In this document: positions 8,268 through 17,049 of the stretch, one piece after another | Numbering within the stretch: position 1 is the first letter of the stretch | Layout: each line of letters opens with the position of its first letter | NCBI GenBank assembly: GCA_934338065.1 | Contig: CAKRGX010000011.1 | Location: 1 to 64,000 of the forward strand | Direction: 5' to 3' | DNA from: an uncultured Eubacterium sp. | GTDB lineage: Bacteria; Bacillota; Clostridia; Lachnospirales; Lachnospiraceae | Length of the DNA: 64,000 nucleotides | Program-made: the position numbers and the translations under genes | Notes under the pieces: model-generated | Databases searched by the model: none | Told to the model about the DNA's origin: nothing | What the model saw: the letters and a program-made list of their open reading frames with translations, nothing else

Positions 8268-9717
8268 ATTCTACTGTTCTATATTTCTGCAAACGGCTCG
8301 TTGGTTTATCCGGTATTGTATATGTCAATTTTCCACTTTCTATCATAGGCTTTAAAATTTTTCTGGTCATATACGTCCGATTTTTATATCCAAGATAATC
8401 CAATATCTCTTTTTTGCTTTTTGGTTTCCTGCAAAATTTCAATATTTCCCATTCGAGTGCTATACTATTATCTTGGTCACTGACTTGGTCACTGACTTGG
8501 TCACTATCTTGGTCACTAACCTTTGGCCCCGATTTTAATGTTGCCGCATCATTTAATGGTATAACTGTTCGAAATATGTCACCCTCCACAAATTGCGGAA
8601 CTCCTCCTGAATACATTTTCGTATATTTGTAAGTGTTTCGCATTCCTGAGCCAAGTTCATCTGCAAGCCCGATTTCTCTAAACACCTTTGAAATAGCAGG
8701 ATTTTTCGGAAATGGTTGAAACGTATTCAGATCCAAATTTCCATATCCATGTGTCCTATTACTGTTCTCAGCTAATATCCAATTCTTTTCAATAATCATT
8801 TTGGCTACATAACCACTTGAATAATCTCGGTGTGCTAAACTGTTAGAAATTATCTCCCTCAATATTGCATCCCTTGCGCTCACCGACTGCATACCATCTA
8901 AAACAAACGGATTACTTAAATGCTTTTTGGCAAATTCACTCATTCGTTCATACATATCTAAAAGATTCGTCACAATGACATCTCTATCATCGTACCGATC
9001 CAGATTTTCAACACGAAATATCATGTCTGTTTTATGCTGCGGAAGTGCAGACATGATTGTAGTATCTTTTCCAAATAACAAAATTGCAGCTAATGTAATG
9101 CCTTCTTCCCTACTCTCGCGATCCATCAAAATCAATCCGGCACTTCTCAACAATTCCTCATCATCCATAGACTGCCATGGATGATTATCACTTCTGACAC
9201 GAGTCATCTTACGTGCTTTGTCAATTAGATCAGTCCGAAGGACATCTAACCCCCACTTTGGAAACACTCTGTTGACAAAATATGTGTCCTGTTTTCGTGC
9301 ATATAATTTATATACAAGTTCTTCATTGTTTGTAATATCTATATCTGATTCATTATTTCTATCATATATCCTTCCGGAGCATCTGCTTACCTGCGTTCCA
9401 ACCGGAACATATATATGAAGAATTATTCTGCCCTCAATCTTATATTCCCTCGGAGACAGAAATAAGGGCGGATACATCTTATTTGAATTATTGATGGCTG
9501 TCACGAAATCTTTTTTAATCTGTTCTACACAGTTCGGCTCTATCCCCAATATCTCACCATTATCTTTCACCCCAAGAAATATGTTTCCCCCATCCCTATT
9601 GGAAAACGCACAAACACTTTCATATACATCTTTCGTGATACTGGTTTGAGATTTTTTAAACTCAGTCGTATGATTCTCACCTTTACTGAGAATATTCAAA
9701 ATTTCCTTTTCGTCCAA
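8266..9717 (-). CDS. AlbA_2 (Schlafen-like) domain protein with RecG-like ATP-binding C-terminal half
   Basis: 483 aa. Residues 1-130 form an AlbA_2/AAA_4 putative nucleic-acid-binding domain (TTEFKKSQTS, FSNRDGGNIFLGVKDNGEILG). Residues 280-390 resemble the RecG-related HATPase C domain (REIISNSLAHRDYSSG, LADELGSGMRNTYKY). A repeated VSDQ tract (about residues 405-422) precedes a winged-helix-like C-terminus that begins ALEWEILKFC. Such proteins are often annotated as transcriptional regulators or as putative DNA helicases; the second label is probably wrong. The start is TTG at 9717 behind AAGGAGGAG. A 7-bp-arm inverted repeat upstream would suit autoregulation. The stop codon lies in the T-run of a terminator that belongs to repeat copy A. 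Role unknown; defence or regulation are both possible. Confidence 0.8.
   Translation of the reverse strand: MDEKEILNILSKGENHTTEFKKSQTSITKDVYESVCAFSNRDGGNIFLGVKDNGEILGIEPNCVEQIKKDFVTAINNSNKMYPPLFLSPREYKIEGRIILHIYVPVGTQVSRCSGRIYDRNNESDIDITNNEELVYKLYARKQDTYFVNRVFPKWGLDVLRTDLIDKARKMTRVRSDNHPWQSMDDEELLRSAGLILMDRESREEGITLAAILLFGKDTTIMSALPQHKTDMIFRVENLDRYDDRDVIVTNLLDMYERMSEFAKKHLSNPFVLDGMQSVSARDAILREIISNSLAHRDYSSGYVAKMIIEKNWILAENSNRTHGYGNLDLNTFQPFPKNPAISKVFREIGLADELGSGMRNTYKYTKMYSGGVPQFVEGDIFRTVIPLNDAATLKSGPKVSDQDSDQVSDQVSDQDNSIALEWEILKFCRKPKSKKEILDYLGYKNRTYMTRKILKPMIESGKLTYTIPDKPTSRLQKYRTVE
8473..8520. repeat. 12-bp coding minisatellite, four units
   Basis: Four tandem copies of TTGGTCACTGAC-like units (two vary at positions 9-11), encoding SDQ-V/D repeats in the AlbA_2 protein. 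Each unit keeps frame, so length can vary between strains without breaking the gene. It separates the ATP-binding part from the winged-helix-like tail. Confidence 0.9.
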
Positions 9718-9744
9718 TGCGTTTTCTCCTCCTTATTTTCTATA

Positions 9745-9770
9745 TAGTTTACCAATTTTCCGATAAACTA
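9745..9770 (-). promoter_or_regulatory. Inverted repeat TAGTTTA-N12-TAAACTA upstream of the AlbA_2 gene
   Basis: Perfect 7-bp arms with a 12-bp spacer, 28-53 bp upstream of the TTG start. TTGACA occurs immediately upstream on the minus strand (revcomp of 9773-9778). Position and symmetry suggest an operator, perhaps for the gene product itself; this is inference. Confidence 0.45.
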
Positions 9771-9855
9771 AACTGTCAATAAATTATATTTTACTAGATT
9801 TATACGTATTTTACAATGCGCTTCTTCTATATGGATACGTAATCAGAGGCTTTTC

Positions 9856-10281
9856 TTATCTATATGAAGCCTGAGATTCTTTTACATCAACACCATATAT
9901 CCCATTAACCAACAAATACTTATATACATCGTCAATCGAAACTTTTGCTTTGGGTCCTAATGTAATTTCTGTAATTATGCCATCTTTTATCATTTTTTCG
10001 AAACTAAGATCCGCATGAGCAATTAGTTTATCATCTCTGACCGCATATTGAATAGGTAGCAGTTTCATTTTCTTTGAAGTTCCAATGATCTTTTCCTGAC
10101 ACGCCAACTCCAAAAAATAGTTATCCTCCATTTCATCATGAATACCTGTATTGTAAATAATTCGAACTTCTTTTTCTTCCTTAAATGCAGGATTTTTCAT
10201 AAAAGAAAAAATCTTTTCTGCATCTCGATCCAGGACTTCACAAAAACAATCAATGTTTGGTGTTTCAAGAACAATTTGATC
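9856..10281 (-). pseudogene. Decayed DUF2971-family gene, C-terminal fragment
   Basis: The frame ends with features of DUF2971 proteins: MKNPAFKEEKEVRIIY, then LGPKAKVSIDDVYKYLLVNG and the terminal VKESQASYR. It is open only from 10281, right after an in-frame TGA at 10282-10284. Upstream of that stop, another frame reads HNHLEQLENEI, as if a frameshift split the gene, and the N-terminal two thirds expected for the family are missing because the next gene ends at 10321. DUF2971 proteins are often linked to mobile or defence islands, but the activity is unknown. An internal ATG at 10200 could still give a 114-aa product. Confidence 0.6.
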
Positions 10282-10320
10282 TCATTTTCCAATTGTTCCA
10301 AGTGATTGTGTGCATTATCG

Positions 10321-10581
10321 CTATACCAATAATTTTTTGTATTTTTTCTTAACAACTTTTTTCACAAATTTATATGTATCATTAAGTGTTAAATCTTTAT
10401 CTAAAACCGAATTAACCACTTCCTCTGGAGTAAGTGTCGGTGTTATTGTCGGTGTTGGTGCTACTGTTGGTGTTGCTGTTGATATTGACTTAGTTTGATT
10501 TTTCAACTCATTATTATTTGAACATGAACAAAGGAACATACAAATAATTAACAACCTACAAATTGACAGATATTTTCTCAT
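10321..10581 (-). CDS. Small putative lipoprotein with Thr-Pro linker
   Basis: 86 aa. The N-terminus has a charged start and hydrophobic stretch ending in LCSCSNNN, a plausible lipobox. It is followed by a TPTVAPTPTITPTLTP linker and a Lys-rich tail ending KKYKKLLV. No conserved domain is evident, and the protein may be the N-terminal remnant of a larger lipoprotein, since what follows on the minus strand is the truncated DUF2971 gene. A ribosome binding site (GGGGGAG) precedes the ATG. Function unknown. Confidence 0.5.
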   Translation of the reverse strand: MRKYLSICRLLIICMFLCSCSNNNELKNQTKSISTATPTVAPTPTITPTLTPEEVVNSVLDKDLTLNDTYKFVKKVVKKKYKKLLV

Positions 10582-10660
10582 AATTATTCTCCCCCATAAA
10601 TTTAGTTCTCTTGTAATTTTAAAAAATTTGTACTTATATGGTAGATTAAACTCTCCCCCT

Positions 10661-10817
10661 TGTCATGGTCATTTCGATTGAGATTCCCATAATTCATTAA
10701 AAAAGGCCAACATGGAATATTTCCCGCAAATAATTTTTCCAAATGGGGTGAGATGCCGGGATGGGCAGAACAGAGTAAAAAAGACCGTAGATTTCGCCAT
10801 GAGGGACTACGGTCTTT
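10661..10817. repeat. Direct repeat copy B with terminator hairpin
   Basis: Partner of 8129-8267. Same order of blocks, with a few small insertions (for example GCCGGGATGGGCAGAA in place of GATGCTGAGCAGA). Its hairpin AAAAGACCGTAG / CTACGGTCTTTT (about 10778-10817) lies directly after the stop codon of the LiaF-like gene and should terminate it on the minus strand. Confidence 0.85.
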
Positions 10818-10820
10818 TGC

Positions 10821-11528
10821 TCACACATAGTAAATCGTAATTCCACCAAAGTTATTGCTTCCCTCTAATGTAAGTGTTGCCGTGACTTCGCCGTTTCTGT
10901 TATTTTTTTCATCAATTCCGCCAAAACTGCCCTCTACATGGTTCACAATCTGCCACTCTTTTGGTACGAAAAGTTCGACACCGGAAAATGATGAATCGAT
11001 GTTTATTGTTGCATTTCCCGATGGGATTCTTGCCTGGTCGAGATACACCTTAACCCCTGCAAAACTGGCATCTATTTCCGCATAGCGAAAATCTTCCGAT
11101 GTGATGTAGCGGATGACACTGCCAAAAGTTGACGAAATATCCAGTTCGTCACCATTGAGTTTTTCACCCTTCACTTCGTCCCATTCATCTCTTTTTTTAG
11201 AGTGCCCGCGATAGAATATTTTTTTCCGAAAACGTCCAAAGATCAGGTGTAGTCCAATCGTCAATAGAAGGGCTGCCAGTAAAACTGTCCACGGTGTGAT
11301 TGCCGTGATTCCAAGCGGTTTATCATAGATAATTGCGATAAAAGCAAGTGGAAATAAAATTCCGCCAAAATGAACATGTGGAATACTTGCCACAATCACG
11401 GCAATACATACAACGGTAAACAGCAGTGAAAATACGTCTACTGCTGGAAGGTATCCAAGCTGGCTCACAACCAGATAAGCACCCGCCAAGATTAAAAATA
11501 CGCCCCAAAAATAATTTTTTTTCATCAT
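10821..11528 (-). CDS. LiaF-like membrane protein (cell-envelope stress type)
   Basis: 235 aa. Residues 1-95 hold four hydrophobic segments (LiaF transmembrane region/DUF5668-like: FWGVFLILAGAYLVVSQLGYL and following), then a charged linker, then a soluble beta-rich domain from about residue 125 with repeated SSTFGSV, DASFAGVKVYL, DSSFSGVELFVP and EGSFGGI motifs, as in LiaF/VraT and DUF2154 C-terminal domains. These proteins sit in the cytoplasmic membrane and modulate envelope stress signalling. Its ATG overlaps the stop of the LytTR gene by 4 bp, so the two are translationally coupled. The pair probably forms a small membrane-regulator unit rather than a LiaRS system, since no histidine kinase is near. 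Confidence 0.8.
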   Translation of the reverse strand: MMKKNYFWGVFLILAGAYLVVSQLGYLPAVDVFSLLFTVVCIAVIVASIPHVHFGGILFPLAFIAIIYDKPLGITAITPWTVLLAALLLTIGLHLIFGRFRKKIFYRGHSKKRDEWDEVKGEKLNGDELDISSTFGSVIRYITSEDFRYAEIDASFAGVKVYLDQARIPSGNATINIDSSFSGVELFVPKEWQIVNHVEGSFGGIDEKNNRNGEVTATLTLEGSNNFGGITIYYV

Positions 11529-11986
11529 CTCATCCTCATTTCTACTAATTTTTCTTTTAATACTCTGCTATAATGTCTGGATACAAAAATCTGCTTATGG
11601 GAATTTCGAAATGCCGCACAGCTCGTTGTCGACAGATTACTCTTTTGCAGCGAATAAATTTCCGAAACATTGGCAATCGTCGATTTGGAAACACGCAGAA
11701 ATTGATTTGGAAGAATCTCCTCCAATTCGTAGAGCCGCTGTTTCGTCTCATATATTTCATCTCTTGTGTGAACCTGAACTATTGTTCCTTCGGTTTCAAA
11801 AAACAAAATATCCAAAACATCCACATAACACTCCAAATCTCCCTGATAAAGAACCAGCCGTTTTGTCTCCGTATGACCGGATGCAAATGCCTCTTGAATT
11901 TTTTTCAGTTCCTCAGTCATCCGGCGGCAGTGAATCCTTATTTCATCATCCGGCAGATTCTCATCCAACTCAATGGTAATCTTCAT
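11525..11986 (-). CDS. LytTR-domain DNA-binding regulator
   Basis: About 153 aa from the ATG at 11986, which has GGGAGG at ideal spacing; an upstream in-frame ATG at 12016 lacks a site. The N-terminal 45 residues form a charged helical part; from about residue 50 the LytTR domain follows (ILFFETEGTIVQVHT, ELEEILPNQFLRVSKSTIAN, ending IFVSRHYSRVLKEKL). There is no receiver domain, so this is the short LytTR type often paired with a membrane partner. Coupled by ATGA overlap to the LiaF-like gene, which likely senses or sequesters. Target promoters probably include its own. Confidence 0.88.
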   Translation of the reverse strand: MKITIELDENLPDDEIRIHCRRMTEELKKIQEAFASGHTETKRLVLYQGDLECYVDVLDILFFETEGTIVQVHTRDEIYETKQRLYELEEILPNQFLRVSKSTIANVSEIYSLQKSNLSTTSCAAFRNSHKQIFVSRHYSRVLKEKLVEMRMR

Positions 11987-12094
11987 AATCGCCTCCCTCT
12001 TCGTGTGTAATGCCATTATAGCAAAAGAAAATGGATTGTAAACCCATTTTCCGTAAGTGGTTCTATTTCGTTTGTAAGTGGTAAAAATAAAGAC

Positions 12095-12829
12095 TTAAAA
12101 TCCCATATCTAACATATCCAGCGAGTGAAATGTACGGTCTGTGTGCACCTTAAAATATCGTGAAACAACTTCTTTTAACTGGACAAGCACTGCCTCGCTG
12201 ACCGAAAAAGTATACAGTTTTTGAAGCGGCGAGGAGAGAATCCTCTGCAAAGTGTAAATAGCAGTTTCCGACAACAAAATACCGGTCTTTCCGTCGTGGC
12301 ATTCATCGCAGACAATGCCCGCATCCCCCACATAAAAATGGTGCAGATTTTCCGTTTTCCCACACCTTATGCACTCAAAAATACGCGGTGCCTCCCCGGC
12401 AATCGCTAACGTCCGGAATTCATATATGTAACGCACCAGTTCTTCCGGCAGAGAAGGCACCGATAACGCCCGCAGCGACAAATACAAAAGATTCAATTCA
12501 TGCTTCGCTGTCATTCCTTCCCTCGTAAAATAATCTGCCACCTCGCAAAAATAAAGTGCCAGATATAAATGCTCCAGATTCTGCCTTAATTCCGGGAAAT
12601 AATTTTCCACCTCAACCTGCTCTATGCTATAAGAATCCCGTCCTCTATAAATAAAAAACTCCCCAAAGGTAAACGGTTCCGTTGCAGCAGACAAAGGACT
12701 CCGGGGACGTCGTGCCCCTCTGGCGAAGGCAGAAATCCGTCCACGTTCCTTCGTCAGAAGCACAACACGCTTGTCATATTCACCAATGGTAGCTGCCGAA
12801 AGCACCATTCCCATCACTCGTTCCTTCAC
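12095..12829 (-). CDS. recO: DNA repair protein RecO
   Basis: Mediator of RecFOR-dependent recombination repair. The N-terminal OB fold contains GMVLSAATIGEYDKRVVLLT and GRISAFARGARRP; the C-terminal part has a four-Cys zinc site, CIRCGKT and CDECHDG (about residues 155-185). I place the start at a GTG (12829) preceded by GAGAGGGG, giving 244 aa, close to the family size; upstream ATGs at 12856 and 12916 would add residues without homology and overlap yqzL further. It is the last gene of the M16 peptidase-era-yqzL-recO group on the minus strand. Confidence 0.93.
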   Translation of the reverse strand: MKERVMGMVLSAATIGEYDKRVVLLTKERGRISAFARGARRPRSPLSAATEPFTFGEFFIYRGRDSYSIEQVEVENYFPELRQNLEHLYLALYFCEVADYFTREGMTAKHELNLLYLSLRALSVPSLPEELVRYIYEFRTLAIAGEAPRIFECIRCGKTENLHHFYVGDAGIVCDECHDGKTGILLSETAIYTLQRILSSPLQKLYTFSVSEAVLVQLKEVVSRYFKVHTDRTFHSLDMLDMGF

Positions 12830-12965
12830 GTGTTCCCCTCTCTTCCTTTCTTCCATTGTCCCTGCAGGTACAGTTTTCCCCACGATTTCCTCCCTGTGCG
12901 TAAGAAAGATAATCACTTACTTTTCCCGTACGTGCAAATGTATTCCAACTTGATTCGTTCTCCAT
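12780..12965 (-). CDS. yqzL: YqzL-family small protein
   Basis: The ATG at 12965 has AGGAGG with ideal spacing. The first 25 residues read ENESSWNTFARTGKVSDYLSY, which fits the pattern W-x-x-F-x-x-T-G-x-x-x-x-Y-L of YqzL, a protein of about 45-50 aa encoded between era and recO in many Firmicutes. Here the frame runs on to 61 aa and its end overlaps the start of recO in another frame, so the tail is probably unconserved. Function of the family is unknown. Often missed by gene callers because of the overlap. Confidence 0.7.
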   Translation of the reverse strand: MENESSWNTFARTGKVSDYLSYAQGGNRGENCTCRDNGRKEERGTREGTSDGNGAFGSYHW

Positions 12966-13040
12966 ATTTTCCTCCTATTGTGCTTTGATAACAATAGGAT
13001 TTCCCATGGGGAACTTCTCTATGCTGACACATTCTGGTAA

Positions 13041-13949
13041 TCAGTTTTCCGTTTCCTTAAAGCCAAAGTTTTTCAACAGAAAATCGCTGTCACGCCAGTC
13101 TTTTTTTACTTTTACCCATAGTTTCAGATTGACTTTTGCCTGCAAAAATTCTTCGATTTCCCGTCGTGCATCTGACCCAATACGCTTCAGCATGCTGCCC
13201 TGTTTTCCTATGATGATTCCCTTGTGAGAATTTCTCTCACAGATAATTGTAGCATCGATATCAATCAACGCCCGTCTGCCCGGCCGTTCTTTCATCCGAT
13301 CGATTGCCACAGCTATACCATGTGGTATTTCATCGGATAGGAGACGAAGTGCTTTCTCCCGGATCATCTCTGCAACGATCTGACGCTCCGGCTGATCCGT
13401 AACAGTATCTTCATCATAGAATTGCGGACCCTCATCCAAATGGTTAAACATGGTCGAAATAAGTTCCTCTATATTCTCACCTGTCCACGCAGAAACTGGA
13501 ACAATATCTTCAAACTCCATCATATCCTTGTATGCATCAATACAGTTGAGCAGCTCATCCTTCTTTATTGTATCAATCTTATTCATAACAAGAATAACCG
13601 GTGCCTGGGAACGTTTGAGTTCTTCTGCAATGTAACGTTCACCGCGTCCGATAAATGTTGTTGCCTCCACCAGCCACAACACCAGATCAACTTCTGTAAA
13701 TGTCTTCTCTGCCGTACTTACCATAAACTTACCCAGTTTATTCTTCGCTTTGTGGATTCCCGGTGTATCAAGAAATACAATCTGTCCCCGTTCATCGTGA
13801 TAAACCGTCTGAATACGGTTTCTCGTTGTCTGCGGTTTATTCGATGTGATTGCTATCTTCTGTCCGATCATCCGGTTCATTAAGGTTGATTTTCCTACAT
13901 TTGGTCTTCCTATCAATGTAACAAAACCTGATTTAAACACTTGATCCAT
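13041..13949 (-). CDS. era: GTPase Era
   Basis: 302 aa, the usual length. Era binds 16S rRNA near its 3-prime end and helps small-subunit assembly. G1 is GRPNVGKS (residues 14-21), switch II DTPGIH, G4 NKID, and the C-terminal KH domain is marked by SHKGIIIGKQGSMLKRIG. The start at 13949 lies 20 bp downstream of the M16 peptidase stop with GGAGGGG ahead. Neighbours yqzL and recO match the standard era context of Firmicutes. Confidence 0.98.
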   Translation of the reverse strand: MDQVFKSGFVTLIGRPNVGKSTLMNRMIGQKIAITSNKPQTTRNRIQTVYHDERGQIVFLDTPGIHKAKNKLGKFMVSTAEKTFTEVDLVLWLVEATTFIGRGERYIAEELKRSQAPVILVMNKIDTIKKDELLNCIDAYKDMMEFEDIVPVSAWTGENIEELISTMFNHLDEGPQFYDEDTVTDQPERQIVAEMIREKALRLLSDEIPHGIAVAIDRMKERPGRRALIDIDATIICERNSHKGIIIGKQGSMLKRIGSDARREIEEFLQAKVNLKLWVKVKKDWRDSDFLLKNFGFKETEN

Positions 13950-13969
13950 CTGTCCCCTCCTAGTTATCT

Positions 13970-16891
13970 CTACTTCAATGTACGTACTGTATCAAATAAA
14001 TCCTCTGCCTGTTGTATCTTTTCTTCACTTCCCAATGCACAGATACAACCATCCGAAAGAATTGCTTCCACTGTCGCTGCTGTCTCCTTCACCTTTTCTG
14101 CTGTCGCTCCCAGGACTTCATCTCGCTCCTTCTGGACATCTTCCTGCGTTGTCCCTGTCAAATAAGCAGAATACGAACGGCGTCCTTTCGCCCTTGGGGT
14201 CAACGGTGTATCCAGTTCACTCACCGTTCCAATAATATACTTCATCATATCCCGCTCATCCGCATCAAAGTTTTTCAGATATTGCGGAACTCCTTCGTAT
14301 ACCTGATTTGTCTCTGCAAGATTTGGATCACGGTATGACACCATGTATCCTCTTCCATTATCCAGAAAACCACACATCACACCATAAGCTCCCCCCTTAA
14401 CACGAACTTCATTCCACAGATAATCATAACTGAGAATCGTCTTTACCACTTTATTAATCCCCTGGTAAGCAATGCCATGTCTGCCAAAACTTCCGGTTCT
14501 CGCTACATACTGAACCTTTCCCGCTGTCTTAAAGCCTTCATTTCTTTCACAAGGAGATAATCTCCACTGAGGGTCTGGTAATGGTTCTGTATTCTCATCC
14601 TGTAATCCTTCTATAAGAGAGCCTACTGCCTTCTCTGTGTCGCTGTATCCTTCTTCATCCGCTGTAATGTCGATCATAAGACGTTCTTTAACAAATATCT
14701 TCTGCATCAATTTTTGCAATAATGCAATCAGATTGTCTTTGTGTTTGTCAAAGTTCTCATCCATCTCGCATAAGAAATCATAATAGGAAATGCCCCGGAT
14801 CTGCTCCGTATAGTATGCACTTTCATTTACATAGCTCATGGCACGGGTAAGTGCTGTACTGTGTCCTCCCGCCTGCAAGCTTACCTGCTTACCGGAGCAG
14901 GTCTCACCAATCACCTCGCGAAGCCGCTTCTCGTCTCCCACATGCGAAGTCATCATAATATCTTTTACCAGACCCAGAACATGTCCCATCTCTCCATAGA
15001 GAGCCTTTCCACTGACTTCCCAGATCATGCGGTAGTCGTCATTCTGACGGTTGGAAAAAACATTCAGATCCGTGCTTAAACCGCCTGCATGCAAAAGAAT
15101 CTGGTTGCTCAGTTCCAATTTATCATAGTGATCGGTATCTACCGTACTGATCAGCTCTGTCAAAAGAGACAGATACGGTGTATACGCTTTAAGATCTGTC
15201 ACATCAAATTCCAAACCAAAATAGCATATTCCATTAGTAAATATATTATGATGAAGCGCCTTCACACCAGCCATTTTCATTTCCTTGTTATAGAAAGGCT
15301 GTGCTTTCTTTCCAATGTCTGCTCTTTCCAGCAAAGGGATACACTTCAAGTCTTCTGCCGGTGTAGGTTCTTCCTGATAAGCCTTCAGTGCCTGCGTTTC
15401 CTGCACAAGACGCTGCTTATCTTCTTCTGACAGGGTTTCCTTATAAGCGGCCAGACGTTCCTGCTCTTCTTTCTCCATAAGACTTGTCAAACCAACCTTT
15501 GGCTGCACACTGACAAAAGCTGCATGAGGATTTTCAAGCAGATAGACTGCTATCAGTTTTTCAAAATACCCGGTATCTACCTGTTCTTTTAAAAATTGAA
15601 AAGTATCATTGGCACAAATATGAATAAAAGGCTTTGTATCATCGTAGAGCCAGCTGTCAAACATCTGAAGCCCATACATCAGACCCTTAGGAAAGTTGCC
15701 AAAGTCAGCCTCACGGTACTGAAACTCCATGCCATTGATCGCAGCACGCAGCGATTCACGATTCAATCCTTGTGAAACAAGTTTGGTAAGTTCGTTTTTA
15801 ATAACTTCCAAAAAATCCTTTTTCTGTTCCATCCGCACATTTTTCGCTATAATAGAAAAATACGGCTGTTTAATACTTTCTTCATAATAACAACTGATAT
15901 CGTTTCCTATTCCGGCATCAAGCAGCGCCTGCTTCAGAGGCGCACCGACTGACTGTACCAACACATGACTCAGCACCTCAAAAGCCCGATACAGATTACG
16001 ATCCATTGAGTTACCACATACCACATTATAGCTGAAATATGCTTTCCCCTCGACATCTTCACCTTCTGTAACAGAATAAAATCCCGCTTTCTCCTGCATC
16101 CCGTCAAATGCCGGCTGTGTTTCAATCTCAGAATCCACCTCCAGATAATCAAAAGCTGACAGATATTTCTCATCAATCCAATTCAGCTTTTCTTCCATAT
16201 CCATGTCACCGTAGAGATAAATATAACTGTTTGATGGATGATAATATTTCTTATGAAAATCCAGATAGTCTTCATAACTCAGATCCGGTATAACAGCCGG
16301 GTCTCCACCGGATTCCACTCCATACGATGTGTCCGGGAATAAAGAATTCTGTATATTTCTTGCCAGCAGCTGATCCGGCGAGGAAAATACTCCCTTCATT
16401 TCGTTGAACACAACTCCATTATATAAAAGTGGTGCCTCTTCACTCTCCAGCTCATAATGCCAGCCTTCCTGACGGAAAATCTTTTTCTCTTTATATATAT
16501 TAGGATAAAACACAGCATCCAGATACACATGCATCAGATTCTGAAAGTCCTTGTCATTACAGCTTGCGACAGGATATACTGTTTTATCCGGATATGTCAT
16601 TGCATTTAAAAATGTGTTCAGCGATCCCTTTGCCAGTTCGATAAAAGGATCCTTGACCGGAAACTCACGAGAACCACAAAGTACGGTATGCTCTACAATA
16701 TGTGCAACACCGGTAGAATCTTTGGGCGGTGTACGGAATCCAATATGAAACACCTTATTGTCATCCTGGTTCTCAATCAGTGCAAAACGTGCCCCTGTCT
16801 TTTTATGTCGAAGCAGATATCCTGTACTATCCAGTTCCGGCATCTCCTGTTTTTCTATCAGTTCATACGATTTACAATTTGAAATATTCAT
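13970..16891 (-). CDS. M16C metallopeptidase, presequence-protease type
   Basis: 973 aa, full length for the PreP/falcilysin group of zinc peptidases, which enclose and degrade peptides up to about 70 residues. The inverted zinc motif is in GVAHIVEHTVLCGS (HxxEH near residues 63-67), with the distal Glu about 75 residues on. The four-domain layout with a helical linker (KEEQERLAAYKETLSEED, about residues 480-510) and the C-terminal RVKGGAYGVMCG are as in the family. No signal peptide, so it is cytosolic. It has its own promoter divergent from cspA and is first gene of the era-recO group, with 20 bp to era. Confidence 0.95.
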   Translation of the reverse strand: MNISNCKSYELIEKQEMPELDSTGYLLRHKKTGARFALIENQDDNKVFHIGFRTPPKDSTGVAHIVEHTVLCGSREFPVKDPFIELAKGSLNTFLNAMTYPDKTVYPVASCNDKDFQNLMHVYLDAVFYPNIYKEKKIFRQEGWHYELESEEAPLLYNGVVFNEMKGVFSSPDQLLARNIQNSLFPDTSYGVESGGDPAVIPDLSYEDYLDFHKKYYHPSNSYIYLYGDMDMEEKLNWIDEKYLSAFDYLEVDSEIETQPAFDGMQEKAGFYSVTEGEDVEGKAYFSYNVVCGNSMDRNLYRAFEVLSHVLVQSVGAPLKQALLDAGIGNDISCYYEESIKQPYFSIIAKNVRMEQKKDFLEVIKNELTKLVSQGLNRESLRAAINGMEFQYREADFGNFPKGLMYGLQMFDSWLYDDTKPFIHICANDTFQFLKEQVDTGYFEKLIAVYLLENPHAAFVSVQPKVGLTSLMEKEEQERLAAYKETLSEEDKQRLVQETQALKAYQEEPTPAEDLKCIPLLERADIGKKAQPFYNKEMKMAGVKALHHNIFTNGICYFGLEFDVTDLKAYTPYLSLLTELISTVDTDHYDKLELSNQILLHAGGLSTDLNVFSNRQNDDYRMIWEVSGKALYGEMGHVLGLVKDIMMTSHVGDEKRLREVIGETCSGKQVSLQAGGHSTALTRAMSYVNESAYYTEQIRGISYYDFLCEMDENFDKHKDNLIALLQKLMQKIFVKERLMIDITADEEGYSDTEKAVGSLIEGLQDENTEPLPDPQWRLSPCERNEGFKTAGKVQYVARTGSFGRHGIAYQGINKVVKTILSYDYLWNEVRVKGGAYGVMCGFLDNGRGYMVSYRDPNLAETNQVYEGVPQYLKNFDADERDMMKYIIGTVSELDTPLTPRAKGRRSYSAYLTGTTQEDVQKERDEVLGATAEKVKETAATVEAILSDGCICALGSEEKIQQAEDLFDTVRTLK

Positions 16892-16944
16892 ACATAACCT
16901 CTTATTTTTTTTATATTATTTTTCTACATTTTACCATTAAATAT

Positions 16945-16973
16945 ACAGTACCATATTTTTTTAATTTATGCAA
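16945..16973 (-). promoter_or_regulatory. Promoter of the M16C peptidase-era operon
   Basis: Minus strand TTGCAT (16968-16973) and TACTGT (16945-16950) with 17-bp spacing, 54 bp upstream of the start and back-to-back with the cspA promoter. Confidence 0.55.
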
Positions 16974-16981
16974 AAATTCTT

Positions 16982-17010
16982 TTGACTTTTACCTATCGTT
17001 GTGTTATGGT
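16982..17010 (+). promoter_or_regulatory. cspA promoter
   Basis: TTGACT (16982-16987), 17-bp spacer, TATGGT (17005-17010). The leader is only about 35 nt, so the long thermosensing leader of enterobacterial cspA is absent. Confidence 0.7.
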
Positions 17011-17049
17011 TAGTACGTGTTAAATATTTATTTGTAGGAGGCAAAACAC

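Noticed and set aside
8473..8520. CRISPR-like repeat array
   Set aside because: Units are contiguous 12-mers without spacers and lie inside a coding frame.
8266..9717. True RecG-type DNA helicase
   Set aside because: No helicase motor motifs; the similarity is only to the HATPase-like C-terminal domain of RecG-related regulators.
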